A stretch of DNA of 6,328 bases from Woeseia sp. (GCA_003229095.1 QIHS01000467.1:1-6328), one strand, 5' to 3'. Counted from the first letter of the stretch, positions 1-5,593 are shown. Notes: a model not told the origin generated them from the sequence alone. Numbers and translations are program-made.

Positions 1-819
1 CCACATCACTACAAACTGAGCGGCGAGCTTGCGCCCTTTGCCCTGGGACTGGCATTGCTAAATGACCTGAAGGCTGCGGAGGAAAAGGGTGCTCCCGAGA
101 GGATGGCGCAATACTTTGACCCGCTACGTGGTACTGATCATGGTACTGACATTTTGCGTTCAGCTACAACTGCGGCGATTCTCGACCCGCAGTGTCCAAA
201 GCCTGTGCGTGAAATGCTCACACGAGAGTGGATTTCCGCACAAAACATCCGAACTAACGATATTGATGCGATGTGGAAATTGATGGGTGAAGATCCCGAT
301 CTGTTTCTTGATCTTGTAGAAAATTTTTGGCTGCGACCGGAACAGGGCGTCTACAGCGATGATGTATTCATTGGTGGGCTTGCCAATGCCTATCGCTGGC
401 CTCGATTTTCTGAAGCACTCCAGCAACGCCTGGTGCGCTGGTTCAGTTTTTATTGCCTTGATCCTGTGCGCGGGCAGGTGTTGGGCAATCAGCATGATGA
501 CCCTAAAGTGCGTGAACGCCAGGTGCAAACACAGGACCGCAGGCGACAATGGGATGCGCTGTCATCGCAAGTTTCTGACAATCTCAAGGTGTCGTTGGTA
601 GAAATCGAAGTTGATGATCATGGTCAAGGGGCGAACCCAGGCTGGTTATCGCATCGAGCGGCGGGGATACTGTCATTTTTACCGCGAGTGGCTTTTGAGA
701 AGACATTTCTTGCATGGGCAGTGAGCCGCGCTGTGATGAATTCGCCACACCATTTCGATGAAATTGCGTGGGTTCTGAGACTGAATATACAATCGATTCG
801 GCCGAAGCAGCCAAAATGA
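1..819 (+). CDS. Large helical protein, middle fragment (5' end outside window, 3' end cut by frameshift)
   Basis: This reading frame is open from the first base, so the true start lies upstream. The TTG at 55 is not a convincing start, because coding-like sequence (PHHYKLSGELAPFALGLA) runs straight across it. The 272 visible codons are leucine-, tryptophan- and charge-rich with no signal peptide or membrane segment, which suggests a soluble alpha-helical repeat protein. No Walker, nuclease or other catalytic motif is visible. The frame reads sensibly through DEIAWVLRLN (about codon 262), then turns into an unlike tail, IQSIRPKQPK, and stops at TGA 817-819. The -1 frame continues with DSAEAAKMIIGLAKRL, so this is best read as the upstream part of the same gene as the next feature. 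The family is not recognised. A STAND/NACHT-type ATPase with its solenoid is my best guess, from overall character only. Confidence 0.75.
   Translation, partial: PHHYKLSGELAPFALGLALLNDLKAAEEKGAPERMAQYFDPLRGTDHGTDILRSATTAAILDPQCPKPVREMLTREWISAQNIRTNDIDAMWKLMGEDPDLFLDLVENFWLRPEQGVYSDDVFIGGLANAYRWPRFSEALQQRLVRWFSFYCLDPVRGQVLGNQHDDPKVRERQVQTQDRRRQWDALSSQVSDNLKVSLVEIEVDDHGQGANPGWLSHRAAGILSFLPRVAFEKTFLAWAVSRAVMNSPHHFDEIAWVLRLNIQSIRPKQPK
762..819 (+). other. Frameshift zone joining the two halves of the large gene
   Basis: The two plus-strand frames overlap here. Frame 3 opens after TGA 759-761 and frame 1 closes at TGA 817-819. Sense-looking protein leaves frame 1 after WVLRLN (ending about 786) and resumes in frame 3 at TIDSAEAAKM (from about 789). 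Moving from frame 1 to frame 3 equals a 1-base deletion relative to an intact gene. The only run resembling a slippage site is CCA AAA TGA at 811-819. It lies after the point where protein sense already changes, and it does not fit the X XXY YYZ rule. A mutation or sequencing error is more likely than programmed frameshifting. Confidence 0.65.
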
Positions 820-2918
820 TCATCGGGCTAGCCAAGCGATTGATAGATCGTGGGCATGAACTCACACTTTTGGCGGCGAGGTATCTTCTGGATGCGCTTG
901 CCACTCCCGAGGCCGTCAAACTGTCCACCGACCTGTCCTGCCCGGAACACCAGGCCTGGGGCTTCCTGGACACGGTGGATATTGACTCCGGGTCTGGCAT
1001 CGTCAAGTGGGATTATGCAAAAGCACTTACCTGGCCGCGCAGTCAGGAACACCCACTCGATGCTACGCTCGGCCTGAAACAAGCAGCAATACGTCAGGAT
1101 CTATCCCTTGTTGAGGACGATATTGCTGTATTACGTGGATTGCTGGATACCGTAGAGCCTTCCAGTTTCTGGCACCAGCCCAGGCAACATAGTAGTGTCG
1201 ATCACAGCCTTGACACTGCGCTTGAGGTGCTTGCCCGCTGGGCTCCTGATGCATTAGGCGATCTGCTACGAGGCATTTACGATACAGCCTCCGAACGTGA
1301 CGACGAGACGGGTTGGGGAATTGCCCATTATCTGCCGGAGCATCTGCTGGTACTCAGGCCCGGTCAACGAGAGAAACTTGGCGACTTCGCCGAACGCATT
1401 CTTTTGCCAGCGATCAGGGATCGGGCAGATCATTTCCCCTGGTTGAATCTGCAGCTCGTCCGATTATCAGATAAAAGCGCAGCTGACCAGATTCAGCTTC
1501 TCGATGATGCACCCCTTGGCCCGATGCTGTATCAAAAGCACTGGTGCGTGCTTGGCACGCCAATGCAGGATGACTTCGAGCACCTGTCCCGGTTCTTGGG
1601 AAGTGATGCATCGACTGAGCAGTTACGCGGTTGGCTGTCATATTTGGAATGCGTTCCCCTTGATGCCCTCCCGGCTAGTTATGAACCACTTGCGCGTTTG
1701 ATTGACCACGAGGACGCAGTAGTCCGAACTAGTGCATTGAAGTTAATCTTGCGGGCGGACAGGGCGCCGTTGCTGAAGGCGGCCGCCAAGAGTGGATGGC
1801 GTTGGATTGCCGGCATGGAAACCAGTGAGGCGGCTTATGGTTCCCTAGCACTCTGCAAAGCGAGACGATATTGCAACGTGACGGATTTGTATGCGCGGAT
1901 CGATCCGCAGGCAATTGGACATCTGGTTACAAGCTTTCCGGAAGATGATGAGGTTCTCGATCAGTTTGCAACCTATATAGGGCAGGAGTATATGCGATGC
2001 CGGGAAGGAAGATCGCTAATCGAGAAATTGGATAAGTGGGCAGTACAACATGAAGCGTTACAGATTTTTGCCAATATGCGAGGCGGCGAACTCATCGAGT
2101 TATTGGAAACGCTAATTGCAGACGAGAGCCGTACAACAAAAATATTTTCGTTCGAATCATTCCCGGTCATATCCACACTACGCGCATTGTTGAATGTCCG
2201 CCCAGAAGACGGGGTACGTTGTTGGTTGCGTGTATGGCGTCTCTATATAAAAAGCAACTGGCAGATCGATGATCTAGAAGCATTGCCGTTTGTTGTTACT
2301 GAGCATCCCTCGGTTTTACCGTTGCGCGACATTGTAATCGATGGTGCTAAAACAGACGCAGAGCTAATGAAATATGCCATCTGGGTGGCAGAAGAAGGGC
2401 ATCAGTCATGGCTTATTGCTCGTATTAAGTCGTATCTTAGTGAAGAGAGTCCTGCAACGATAGCTCGTGGCGTGACGCTCGCCGGTTTCCTAAACTACAG
2501 CTCTGAAACGGAGAGGTTATGGACAGATTTGATAGATAGCCTCCCATTTGCAGGGTGGCTTGATCGCGTGCGCATGTGGGCACATGATAACTATTATCGA
2601 AATGTGGCTGCCCACCATTGGTTGAACGCCTTCGTCGCCGAATCTGCCCCTGATCGTGCATTCGGATATCACGTACTGTTCAGCGCGTGCGCTGATCAAC
2701 GCGCGCTCGAATGGGGACAATCACTTATAAATGATATGGACGAACAACTGCCGAAGTCGTGGCGCTGTCACTGGCAACTCAACTATGAACGAAGGAAGCA
2801 GGTGGCCGATAAGGCCGTGAAAGACTATGAGAGGCGGCTGTTCGGGAACAATATATTCAAGGATACTCACGCGCCTTGGCTTAGTCGCAGAATTAGTGGT
2901 TTTCTGGCCAAGCCATAA
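768..2918 (+). CDS. Large helical solenoid protein, C-terminal part (continues the 1-819 frame after a frameshift)
   Basis: This 716-codon frame can be read from GTG 768, but no ribosome-binding site precedes it and the frame is only open from 762. An independent start is therefore unlikely, and it more probably continues the preceding frame. It is soluble, almost entirely helical, and tryptophan-rich. Repeating leucine/alanine helix pairs such as DHEDAVVRTSALKLILRAD (about residues 312-330) resemble HEAT-type solenoid repeats. Near the C-terminus, HHWLNAFVAESAPDRAFGYH and CADQRALEW (about 618-648) resemble, from memory, the ends of large NACHT/STAND proteins whose solenoids sense invaders. 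That is a similarity of style and not a family assignment. The stop is TAA 2916-2918. No partner gene follows in the same direction within 300 bp. The joined protein would exceed 980 residues within the window alone. Confidence 0.8.
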   Translation: MGSETEYTIDSAEAAKMIIGLAKRLIDRGHELTLLAARYLLDALATPEAVKLSTDLSCPEHQAWGFLDTVDIDSGSGIVKWDYAKALTWPRSQEHPLDATLGLKQAAIRQDLSLVEDDIAVLRGLLDTVEPSSFWHQPRQHSSVDHSLDTALEVLARWAPDALGDLLRGIYDTASERDDETGWGIAHYLPEHLLVLRPGQREKLGDFAERILLPAIRDRADHFPWLNLQLVRLSDKSAADQIQLLDDAPLGPMLYQKHWCVLGTPMQDDFEHLSRFLGSDASTEQLRGWLSYLECVPLDALPASYEPLARLIDHEDAVVRTSALKLILRADRAPLLKAAAKSGWRWIAGMETSEAAYGSLALCKARRYCNVTDLYARIDPQAIGHLVTSFPEDDEVLDQFATYIGQEYMRCREGRSLIEKLDKWAVQHEALQIFANMRGGELIELLETLIADESRTTKIFSFESFPVISTLRALLNVRPEDGVRCWLRVWRLYIKSNWQIDDLEALPFVVTEHPSVLPLRDIVIDGAKTDAELMKYAIWVAEEGHQSWLIARIKSYLSEESPATIARGVTLAGFLNYSSETERLWTDLIDSLPFAGWLDRVRMWAHDNYYRNVAAHHWLNAFVAESAPDRAFGYHVLFSACADQRALEWGQSLINDMDEQLPKSWRCHWQLNYERRKQVADKAVKDYERRLFGNNIFKDTHAPWLSRRISGFLAKP

Positions 2919-2982
2919 TGTAATCTGTTGATTCTAAATCAGATATATAGGGTTTTCGAAATAGCATGTAAGTGGGGGATAA

Positions 2983-3006
2983 GGTCGACTCCCCTTGGGG
3001 ACGCCA
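2983..3006 (+). repeat. tRNA-Glu 3'-end look-alike, copy 1 (possible attachment-site remnant)
   Basis: The stretch ends in CCCCTTGGGGACGCCA. It closely resembles the T-arm plus acceptor end of Escherichia coli tRNA-Glu (which ends CCCCTAGGGGACGCCA), differing by a few bases and one gap. No 5' half (GTCCCC start, D-arm, anticodon stem) is present upstream, so this is not a tRNA gene. Fragments of a tRNA 3' end are what integrase-mediated elements leave at attachment sites. No integrase is visible here, so the att interpretation is an inference. Confidence 0.5.
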
Positions 3007-3014
3007 TATTCACT

Positions 3015-3044
3015 TGTAATATCTTGAATTACATGTAAATTACA
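3015..3044. promoter_or_regulatory. Cluster of alternating TGTAA/TTACA half-sites
   Basis: Four half-sites occur in 30 bp: TGTAAT (3015-3020), ATTACA (3028-3033), TGTAAA (3034-3039) and ATTACA (3039-3044). The middle two form the perfect 10-bp palindrome TTACATGTAA (3029-3038). The first two form an inverted repeat with a 7-base gap. This could be a regulator-binding site, but low sequence complexity could also produce it. No specific regulator is recognised. Confidence 0.25.
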
Positions 3045-3074
3045 GCCCCCGTATTTTTCGGAAAACACGGGGCT
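3044..3074. terminator. GC-rich hairpin, possible rho-independent terminator
   Basis: AGCCCC at 3044-3049 pairs with GGGGCT at 3069-3074. The stem continues through GT/AC and a TTTT/AAAA segment to a small loop, with one bulged C and one mismatch. The GC base of the stem and the following CTTTG fit a terminator for the upstream gene, though the T-tract is short. It lies 125 bp past the stop codon of the large gene and between the two tRNA-like fragments. It could instead belong to a lost tRNA transcript. Confidence 0.45.
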
Positions 3075-3105
3075 TTGTAACGCTTTGAATAGTCTGAATA
3101 AAATC

Positions 3106-3134
3106 CAGGGGTTCGAATCGCCCCGGTGACGCCA
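3106..3134 (+). repeat. tRNA-Glu 3'-end look-alike, copy 2 (possible attachment-site remnant)
   Basis: The segment opens with CAGGGGTTCGAATC and ends in GACGCCA, both identical to the T-arm and 3' end of E. coli tRNA-Glu as I recall it. About four mismatches lie between. Relative to copy 1 the terminal GACGCCA is displaced by 128 bp. The acceptor strand CCCCGGTGAC would not pair with any 5' half nearby, so it is a fragment and not a functional tRNA. Two partial copies in direct orientation suggest repeated integration and excision at a tRNA-Glu-type site. Confidence 0.5.
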
Positions 3135-3173
3135 CCTTTTCCCGAAAAGTGCTATGCAATGCCCCGATCTTTC

Positions 3174-3231
3174 AATCAGACGCCATAAAACTATCAATTA
3201 GACGGTATAGTTGTTTATAATTGGACGGTAT
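3174..3231 (+). repeat. Three direct repeats (AATTRGACGGTAT-like) with 22-23 bp period before the ATPase gene
   Basis: The copies are AATCAGACGCCAT (3174-3186), AATTAGACGGTAT (3196-3208) and AATTGGACGGTAT (3219-3231). The second and third differ at one base, and the first differs from the second at three. Successive starts are 22 and 23 bp apart, about two DNA helical turns, which would place bound proteins on one face. The last copy runs into the ATG of the ATPase gene at 3230. The arrangement suggests an operator array controlling that gene, possibly autoregulatory. The binding protein is unknown. Confidence 0.45.
3216..3221 (+). promoter_or_regulatory. TATAAT -10 element immediately before the ATPase gene
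   Basis: A perfect TATAAT lies 8 bases before the ATG at 3230, so transcription would begin at or next to the start codon and give a leaderless or nearly leaderless mRNA. No good -35 box stands 16-18 bp upstream (about 3193-3198). A second weaker -10, TATAGT (3206-3211), would leave a short leader. Both lie inside the repeat array, so a protein bound there would block RNA polymerase. Confidence 0.35.
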
Positions 3232-4477
3232 GAAAGAAGCCTCCTATTTCCCCCGTCATATTCGAACACGGTTGCTTGAAGCGCTGGACGATACCCCGGC
3301 TGTTCTTGTTCACGGACCACGCCAAAGTGGTAAGACGACGCTCACTCAGCGTATTGGTGGAGAGCGTAATTACGCCTATATCACCTTTGATGACGCCAAC
3401 ATACTGGCGGCAGCATCCGAGGACCCGGTCGGGTTTGTTGATCGCTTGCCGGAACGGGTTATTTTAGACGAGGTGCAGCGGGTCCCGGAGCTGTTTACTG
3501 CGCTCAAACGAGCAATCGACCAGGACCGGGTTGCAGGGCGATTTCTGTTGACCGGATCGGCCAATGTGTTACTCGCGCCTCGTTTGTCGGATTCACTGGC
3601 CGGGCGTATGGAAATATTACGCTTGTACCCACTGGCGCAGTGTGAAATCGAGAACGAGGAAGCGCATTTTCTGGATGAACTCTTTACAGGGACCATGCAG
3701 CTTCCTCCGAGTGGGCGCTTGGGTAATGAACTTGTGCGGCGTGTTCTCGCCGGTGGTTATCCAGAGCCGCAACGACGTGCCGAAGGAAGGCGCAGACGTG
3801 AGTGGTATCGCAATTATATAGAGACCATTACGCAGCGTGATATTCGTGATCTTTCTCGTTTGCGCCGCCTGGATGCTATACCGAAATTGCTGAAAATGGT
3901 GGCTGGCCAGAGCGCCCATTTGTTTAATGTCAGCACACTGGCAGGGCCTTTTCAGCTCACTCGACCGACGATTCGCGAATATGTGGGTTTGTTGGAGAAA
4001 ATATTTCTGGTCGATGTGTTACCTCCATGGCACAGCAATCGTCTCAAGCGTCTGGTCAAGACGCCCAAGTTACATTTGGGGGATACCGGGCTTGCGGGTG
4101 TATTGCTCGGCCTCGATGTTCAGCAGTTGATCGAGAATCGAACATTGTTTGGTCAAATGCTGGAGACCTTCGTGTACAACGAACTCAAGCGGCAGGCGAG
4201 TTGGTACGAAAATGATCTCACCTTTTTTCACTACCGTGACAAGGATCAGTATGAAGTGGATCTGGTGATCGAACAGGTTGGTGGGAAGATTGCCGGTGTC
4301 GAGGTCAAGGCGTCGGGGACGGTTCGTGAGAAGGATTTTCGGGGGCTGAAGCGTTTACGTCAGGCGACAGGCCGGAAGTTTTCAGCCGGGGTGGTGTTGT
4401 ATGATGGCGAGAGCGTATTACCGTTTGGAGAGGGTCTGTTTGCAGTGCCGATCGGTGTGTTGTGGGCACACTATTGA
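3230..4477 (+). CDS. AAA family ATPase with C-terminal DUF4143 domain
   Basis: This is a complete 415-residue protein of the AAA_14-DUF4143 family, whose usual length is 380-430. Cellular role and partner are unknown for most members. Visible motifs are Walker A GPRQSGKTT (29-37), Walker B RVILDEVQ (76-83), sensor-like RFLLTGSAN (104-112) and the family signature LAGRMEILRLYPL (123-135). A helical, winged-helix-like segment follows (about 195-265). The C-terminal domain is nuclease-like, with D344 and E358-x-K360 in EVDLVIE and GVEVKAS matching a PD-(D/E)XK core, though activity is unproven. ATG 3230 is chosen over TTG 3221 because family members begin shortly before 'RLLEALDDTPAVLV' and TTG would fall in the repeat. 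Ribosome-binding signal is weak (GGA, 4 bases before ATG). Its stop overlaps the convergent JetD remnant by 7 bp. No frameshift or lost key residue is seen. Confidence 0.93.
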   Translation: MKEASYFPRHIRTRLLEALDDTPAVLVHGPRQSGKTTLTQRIGGERNYAYITFDDANILAAASEDPVGFVDRLPERVILDEVQRVPELFTALKRAIDQDRVAGRFLLTGSANVLLAPRLSDSLAGRMEILRLYPLAQCEIENEEAHFLDELFTGTMQLPPSGRLGNELVRRVLAGGYPEPQRRAEGRRRREWYRNYIETITQRDIRDLSRLRRLDAIPKLLKMVAGQSAHLFNVSTLAGPFQLTRPTIREYVGLLEKIFLVDVLPPWHSNRLKRLVKTPKLHLGDTGLAGVLLGLDVQQLIENRTLFGQMLETFVYNELKRQASWYENDLTFFHYRDKDQYEVDLVIEQVGGKIAGVEVKASGTVREKDFRGLKRLRQATGRKFSAGVVLYDGESVLPFGEGLFAVPIGVLWAHY

Positions 4478-4872
4478 AGCTCCGCCCATAATATGTCCAA
4501 AACGCGTTCCTCCGGGATCGCGATTTTTTTATCTTTCATTGCCAGGGTAAGCCCAGGATCCCAGTCGGCCGTGACAGGTTTGCCCTGCAAGGCCATAGTT
4601 CCTTTTGTGGCGGCGTGGTGATAGGCGTTTTCATCAAAATGCCAGGGCATGGCGCCGAAGCGGCGCATGATGCCGTTGGCGATGGTGATTCCGGCCCAGT
4701 CGAAATCGCCATGATAGGCCAGTTCGGCGCCGGCTTCGTGTAGTTGAAGAAGCAGGTGGTTGACAGCGGCGCGGGGTTGACCATAGGTGCAGACCAGGGG
4801 TGCGCACTGCGGCCCCAGGCGATCTGTCGCCTCGGCCACCACTGCAGGCTTTTTATTGAAGTCAGGGCAGGC
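4471..4872 (-). pseudogene. jetD: JetD-like (TIGR02679/DUF2399) C-terminal remnant of a type II Wadjet system
   Basis: Only about the last 125 residues of a protein normally near 400 long remain. The segment from PAVVAEATDRLG through CTYGQPRAAV, YHGDFDWAGITIAN, TADWDPGLTLAM and RVLDILWAELQ matches the DUF2399 end of TIGR02679 proteins, as I know the family. In Wadjet, JetD is the Toprim-type nuclease subunit that cuts plasmid DNA held by the JetABC SMC complex. The Toprim D-x-D (GDFD) is kept. The expected acidic motif just before PAVV (usually CENP) reads NKKP, so the metal-binding Glu is gone. The frame is open from 4872, after TAA 4873-4875, and GTG 4842 is the only plausible start, without a good ribosome-binding site. 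No jetA, jetB or jetC is present. The 3' end is intact. It is almost certainly non-functional. Confidence 0.8.
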
Positions 4873-4874
4873 TT
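4844..4874. repeat. 8-bp direct repeat GCAGGCTT at the JetD remnant breakpoint
   Basis: GCAGGCTT occurs exactly at 4844-4851 and 4867-4874, 23 bp apart. The first copy covers the point where recognisable JetD sequence begins and the second contains the stop codon of the neighbouring chimeric gene. Short direct repeats at a join are typical of microhomology-mediated deletion, or of a target-site duplication left after excision of an element. Confidence 0.5.
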
Positions 4875-5247
4875 ACGGTGTGGATTGCGAGGGATCGAAC
4901 TCCATCGTCCAGGATCGCCCCGGGCTGGAATTGGAGGCTGTATGAATCAGCTTTACCAGTCCCACGTTGTTGGGGCAGAACCAGGAGATGTTCAGCTGAT
5001 CTCCACCCACTTGTGCGGCAGAACGACGGTTCATGATCTTGTGGCAACCCGTATAGCTTACGCCTTGTACCGTGATATCTTCAACGGCCAGCAAGCTGCG
5101 GCTGACGCGGCGAAATTCTGACAGCTGCCATTCGGATGTTATCAGCTCAAATCTTTTCTTCCGCCACGCCTGATAAATAAAATCCGGTGGTGTGTTCCTG
5201 GTAATGAGCGCAGCAATCAGGATGCCGGTATCGAGCACGACGCGCAT
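4873..5247 (-). pseudogene. PIN-domain toxin N-terminus fused in frame to an unrelated C-terminus
   Basis: The first ~50 of 124 residues are a clear PIN/VapC-like start: MRVVLDTGILIAALITR, then FELITSEWQLSEFRRV. They carry the first catalytic Asp (D6) and the second acidic residue (E44). PIN toxins are usually 130-150 residues, Mg-dependent RNases with further Asp residues in the second half. Those are absent. From about residue 51 (near 5097) the sequence changes to VEDITVQGVSYTGCHKIM and WFCPNNVGLVKLIH. This resembles the beta-rich ends of secreted proteins with the VTVPAGTFxNC...GVGLVK style, a resemblance from memory. The chimera should lack RNase activity. ATG 5247 sits 5 bp after the antitoxin stop, as in a normal antitoxin-toxin operon, with no strong ribosome-binding site, so translation probably depended on coupling. 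Confidence 0.75.
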
Positions 5248-5252
5248 CGTGA

Positions 5253-5480
5253 CTAGTCGTCGACCAATGCGCCTTCAATCGCTTCCAGGATGTCTTCCTG
5301 AGCGTATGTCTGATTACGCTCTTTGACATCTTCGACTGTCAATTCAAACAGGCGTGACAGTACCGCCTCATCCACAAAGCGGGAGAGGTCGCCTTTCTTG
5401 GTGCCTTTGCGGGCAAGGTAGGTTCGTAGCGCACGATCCGTATCTTCGGGGACTACGACTGACCACCGAGTATTACTCAT
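5253..5480 (-). CDS. Ribbon-helix-helix antitoxin-like protein
   Basis: A complete 75-residue protein with an N-terminal ribbon-helix-helix layout: a beta strand RWSVVVP (5-11), helix 1 DTDRALRTYLARKG (13-26), a turn at G30, and helix 2 DLSRFVDEAVLSRLFEL (31-47). An acidic tail (about 48-75) would wrap the toxin. Such proteins dimerise, bind operator DNA through the strand, and repress their own operon. The PIN gene follows 5 bp downstream on the same strand, the standard antitoxin-first order. Since that toxin is truncated, this antitoxin is probably an orphan that could still act as a DNA-binding repressor or neutralise a related PIN toxin elsewhere. GAG 2 bases before ATG, and GAGG further up, are poor ribosome-binding sites. 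A preceding small frame overlaps the start by ATGA. Confidence 0.85.
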   Translation of the reverse strand: MSNTRWSVVVPEDTDRALRTYLARKGTKKGDLSRFVDEAVLSRLFELTVEDVKERNQTYAQEDILEAIEGALVDD

Positions 5481-5590
5481 GGCTCAATACCTCGAATCAT
5501 GGTTTGGTTAGGAGTATAAGCGGATATACGCATATCTTCAAATGCCCAGCCACTGTTCAGTTCTTGCAGGGTGTAGTCAGAAATTATCAT
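5477..5590 (-). CDS. Short unrecognised frame overlapping the antitoxin start (37 residues or a C-terminal remnant)
   Basis: Reading the minus strand before the antitoxin gives a coding-looking peptide, SDYTLQELNSGWAFEDMRI followed by SAYTPNQTMIRGIEP, ending in a TGA that shares four bases (ATGA) with the antitoxin ATG. That overlap is typical of translationally coupled genes. The first usable start is ATG 5590, which has no ribosome-binding site. Upstream the frame stays open to about 5653 but becomes hydrophobic and low in sense. It may be the tail of a deleted gene whose front was removed at the junction near 5590-5625, or a small leader peptide. No family is recognised. Confidence 0.35.
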   Translation of the reverse strand: MIISDYTLQELNSGWAFEDMRISAYTPNQTMIRGIEP

Positions 5591-5593
5591 TAT

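Larger units (their letters stand above)
2919..3229. other. Non-coding interval with tRNA-like ends, hairpin and repeats
   Basis: No convincing gene is seen between the large protein and the ATPase gene. The interval is AT-richer than its flanks. It holds two tRNA-Glu 3'-end look-alikes, a cluster of TGTAA/TTACA half-sites (3015-3044), a GC-rich hairpin, and a triplet of spaced repeats just before the ATPase start. Each is listed separately. An 87-codon minus-strand frame covers much of it but is judged spurious, since its GDSNP-type motif is the antisense of a tRNA T-arm. Confidence 0.7.

Noticed and set aside
811..819. CCA AAA TGA as a programmed -1 frameshift site
   Set aside because: Only the AAA codon can re-pair after slipping, and protein sense already changes about 25 bases earlier.
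2983..3134. A complete tRNA-Glu gene
   Set aside because: No D-arm, anticodon arm or matching 5' acceptor strand is found upstream of either fragment.
2934..3197. Minus-strand 87-codon frame containing HRGDSNPWILF
   Set aside because: GDSNP-type peptides are the antisense reading of tRNA T-arm/acceptor sequence. Here it covers both tRNA-like fragments, and no ribosome-binding site or homology style supports a gene.
3221..3229. TTG 3221 as start of the ATPase
   Set aside because: It adds only three residues (encoded within the TATAAT/repeat region) and a better ATG follows at 3230.
4487..4501. CATA...GTCCAA resemblance to the reverse complement of the ATPase upstream repeat
   Set aside because: The match is partial and lies inside conserved JetD coding sequence, so coincidence is more likely than flanking inverted repeats.
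4744..5121. Plus-strand 125-codon frame across the JetD/PIN remnants
   Set aside because: Antisense to recognisable DUF2399 and PIN sequence, Gly/Arg/His-biased composition, no supporting motifs.
5564..5593. TTGCAG/CATTAT as a promoter for the merR remnant
   Set aside because: Both boxes are poor matches at 18-bp spacing, no better than chance in this AT-rich stretch.
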